From Tenderia sp965602225 (GTDB lineage Bacteria > Pseudomonadota > Gammaproteobacteria > Tenderiales > Tenderiaceae), in assembly GCA_965602225.1 (NCBI GenBank), contig CBFCYE010000002.1:149844-213843 (forward strand): a stretch of DNA of 64,000 nt, in the 5' to 3' direction. The translations under genes and the position numbers were made by a program. This document shows, piece by piece, positions 62,314 to 64,000 of this stretch. A model generated the notes under the pieces. That model worked only from the letters and a program-made list of their open reading frames with translations. It searched no databases and was not told the DNA's origin. Numbering within the stretch: position 1 is the first letter of the stretch; every line of letters begins with the position of its first letter.

Positions 62314-62952
62314 TTATCCAAACAACCAAGGCGCACTCGCCTTGCGTTTCTCTTCATAAGCCTTAATGTCATCGACATGCTGCAGGGTCAGACCGATATC
62401 ATCGAGACCATTCAGCAGGCAGTATTTGCGGAACTCATCCACCTCAAAGGCAAACGATTCGCCTGACGGTGTTGTCACTTTCTGCTCAGGCAGATCAATA
62501 GCCAAACCATAGCCCTCGCTAACCGCAGATTCTTGAAGCAACTGCTCGACAATCGCCGCATCCAACACAATCGGCAGAATGCCATTTTTGAAACAGTTAT
62601 TATAAAAGATGTCGGCAAAGCTAGGCGCAATGATGCAGCGAAAACCGAAATCTTCCAAGGCCCACGGCGCATGTTCACGCGACGAACCACAACCAAAATT
62701 GTCCCGCGCCAGCAACACTTGCGCGCCCTGGTAACGCGCCTGATTCAGGACGAAGTCAGGATTCAACGGCCGTTTGCTGTTATCCATGCCCGGCTCACCG
62801 TGGTCCATATAACGCCACTCGTCAAACAGATTGGGACCAAAACCGGAACGTTTGATCGATTTCAAAAACTGTTTCGGGATGATCGCATCGGTATCGACAT
62901 TAGGCCTATCCAACGGCGCCGCCAATCCATTCAATGTTATAAATTTTTCCAT
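62314..62952 (-). CDS. leuD: 3-isopropylmalate dehydratase small subunit
   Basis: A 212-residue subunit of isopropylmalate isomerase, the swivelling aconitase-type domain that works with LeuC. Markers are DRPNVDTDAIIPKQFLKSI, the FGCGSSREHAPWAL block near residue 85, and CIIAPSFADIFYNNCFKNGILP. It lies 14 bp after leuC. Confidence 0.96.
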   Translation of the reverse strand: MEKFITLNGLAAPLDRPNVDTDAIIPKQFLKSIKRSGFGPNLFDEWRYMDHGEPGMDNSKRPLNPDFVLNQARYQGAQVLLARDNFGCGSSREHAPWALEDFGFRCIIAPSFADIFYNNCFKNGILPIVLDAAIVEQLLQESAVSEGYGLAIDLPEQKVTTPSGESFAFEVDEFRKYCLLNGLDDIGLTLQHVDDIKAYEEKRKASAPWLFG

Positions 62953-62966
62953 GATTGCTCCTCGCC

Positions 62967-64000
62967 TTAATTCAATTCACGCACGTCGGTAAAGTGACCG
63001 GCAATCGCCGCTGCTGCCGCCATGGCTGGCCCGACCAAATGGGTGCGCCCTCCCTGGCCCTGACGGCCTTCAAAGTTCCGGTTCGAAGTCGAGGCACAAC
63101 GCTCACCCGGCTCCAGTCGATCAGCATTCATGGCCAGACACATGGAACAACCCGGCTCACGCCATTCAAACCCGGCCTCGACGAATATCTTATCCAAACC
63201 TTCTGCTTCAGCCTGTCGTTTCACCAGACCAGAACCAGGCACCACCATCGCCAATTTAACGCTGGCCGCCACCTTACGACCCTTGGCCACAGCAGCCGCA
63301 GCACGCATATCCTCAATACGCGAATTGGTGCATGAGCCTATAAAGACCTTATCCACGGCAATCTCGTTGATCGGTGTATCCGCCACCAAGCCCATATAGG
63401 TCAAGGCCTTTTCCATGCCAGTGCGCTTTACCGCATCCTTCTCATTAGCAGGATTCGGCACCTTGTCAGCAATAGTCAGCACCATCTCAGGCGATGTGCC
63501 CCAGGTCACTTGCGGCTGGATATCGGCAGCGTTCAACTCGATCACCGCATCAAACTTGGCATCTGCATCTGAGTGCAGATCAGCCCACACAGCAACCGCC
63601 GCGTCCCATTGATCGGCAGTCGGCGCATAGGGACGCCCCTTTACATAGTTGATAGTCTTGTCGTCCACCGCCACCATGCCAGCGCGGGCACCGGCCTCGA
63701 TAGCCATGTTGCAAACAGTCATCCGCCCTTCAACAGACAGATCAGTAATCGCCTCACCGGCAAACTCGATGGCATAACCGGTGCCGCCAGCAGTACCGGT
63801 CTTGCCGATAATCGCCAGCACAATATCCTTGGCATCAACGCCCGCACCGACCTTGCCGTTGACCTTGATCAACAGGTTTTTGGATTTCTTCTGGATCAGA
63901 CACTGGGTCGCCATCACATGCTCAACCTCAGAGGTACCAATACCGTGAGCCAAGGCACCCAAGGCACCATGAGTCGAGGTATGCGAATCACCACAGACCA
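62967..64000 (-). CDS. leuC: 3-isopropylmalate dehydratase large subunit (partial)
   Basis: The last ~344 residues are visible; the N terminus lies beyond the window edge. The first visible codons read CGDSHTSTHGALGALAHGIG, a conserved aconitase-family block. The [4Fe-4S] cysteines are in IGSCTNSRIEDMRA and EPGCSMCLAMNADRLEPG. The C terminus reads AAAIAGHFTDVRELN. With LeuD it isomerises 2- to 3-isopropylmalate. Confidence 0.95.
   Translation of the reverse strand, partial: VCGDSHTSTHGALGALAHGIGTSEVEHVMATQCLIQKKSKNLLIKVNGKVGAGVDAKDIVLAIIGKTGTAGGTGYAIEFAGEAITDLSVEGRMTVCNMAIEAGARAGMVAVDDKTINYVKGRPYAPTADQWDAAVAVWADLHSDADAKFDAVIELNAADIQPQVTWGTSPEMVLTIADKVPNPANEKDAVKRTGMEKALTYMGLVADTPINEIAVDKVFIGSCTNSRIEDMRAAAAVAKGRKVAASVKLAMVVPGSGLVKRQAEAEGLDKIFVEAGFEWREPGCSMCLAMNADRLEPGERCASTSNRNFEGRQGQGGRTHLVGPAMAAAAAIAGHFTDVRELN

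Noticed and set aside
1..64000. CRISPR array, prophage or intact insertion sequence
   Set aside because: No regularly spaced direct repeats, no phage structural or integrase genes and no transposase were seen on either strand.

Overview
The window looks like the chromosome of a free-living gammaproteobacterium with roughly 50% GC. The evidence is a set of gene orders that are classical for that class: queA-tgt-yajC-secD-secF, glyA-nrdR-ribD-ribE-ribB(X)-ribH-nusB-thiL-pgpA, xseB-ispA-dxs, and leuC-leuD-leuB-asd-usg-fimV (the Pseudomonas-type order). It also carries parC, parE, a PhoP/PhoQ-type pair and a FimV/HubP protein. Several periplasmic c-type cytochromes, two chemoreceptors and three GGDEF proteins suggest a motile, respiring, c-di-GMP-controlled bacterium. 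The species cannot be fixed from the sequence alone. No prophage, intact insertion sequence, integron or CRISPR array is visible.

Layout. 1-8.5 kb: the N-terminal part of a chemoreceptor-like gene, DUF1249 (yqiB), an MFS exporter, ADP-ribose pyrophosphatase, a Lon protease followed 1 bp later by a membrane-anchored Kelch propeller, a NinX-like protein overlapping a spermidine-synthase-like methyltransferase fold, and a YjfB-like small motility protein. 8.5-16.4 kb: a PhoQ/PhoP-type pair, cytochrome c551, HtpX, a SulP transporter and ParC. 16.7-19.6 kb: a four-gene periplasmic redox operon (di-haem peroxidase, cupredoxin, two paralogous di-haem cytochromes). 19.7-23.5 kb: a chemoreceptor and ParE. 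23.7-30.6 kb: xseB-ispA-dxs-queD-folE2 (isoprenoid and queuosine precursors), then a PAS-GGDEF-EAL protein. 30.5-37.9 kb: the glyA-to-pgpA riboflavin/thiamine operon on the minus strand, with a small transposon-like element between nusB and thiL. 38.3-48.1 kb: a diguanylate cyclase, the preQ1/queuosine and Sec translocon operon, tRNA-Leu(CAA), and a second GGDEF-EAL protein. 48.1-54.9 kb: glycogen genes glgC-GH57-malQ, divergent from glgB. 54.9-64 kb: an EcfT-like membrane protein, FimV, and usg-asd-leuB-leuD-leuC (leucine and aspartate-family synthesis), with leuC running off the end.

How the parts work together. Most of the window is housekeeping. Both topoisomerase IV subunits, the whole queD/folE2/queA/tgt side of queuosine synthesis, and most of riboflavin synthesis are present. 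The riboflavin set has one gap: its RibBA homologue has lost the cysteines of GTP cyclohydrolase II, so GTP cyclohydrolase II must be encoded elsewhere. The least ordinary stretches are the peroxidase-cupredoxin-twin cytochrome operon, the short inverted-repeat elements (around 7.05, 23.65, 28.08, 32.1 and 62.28 kb), and the NinX-like/aminopropyltransferase-like pair.
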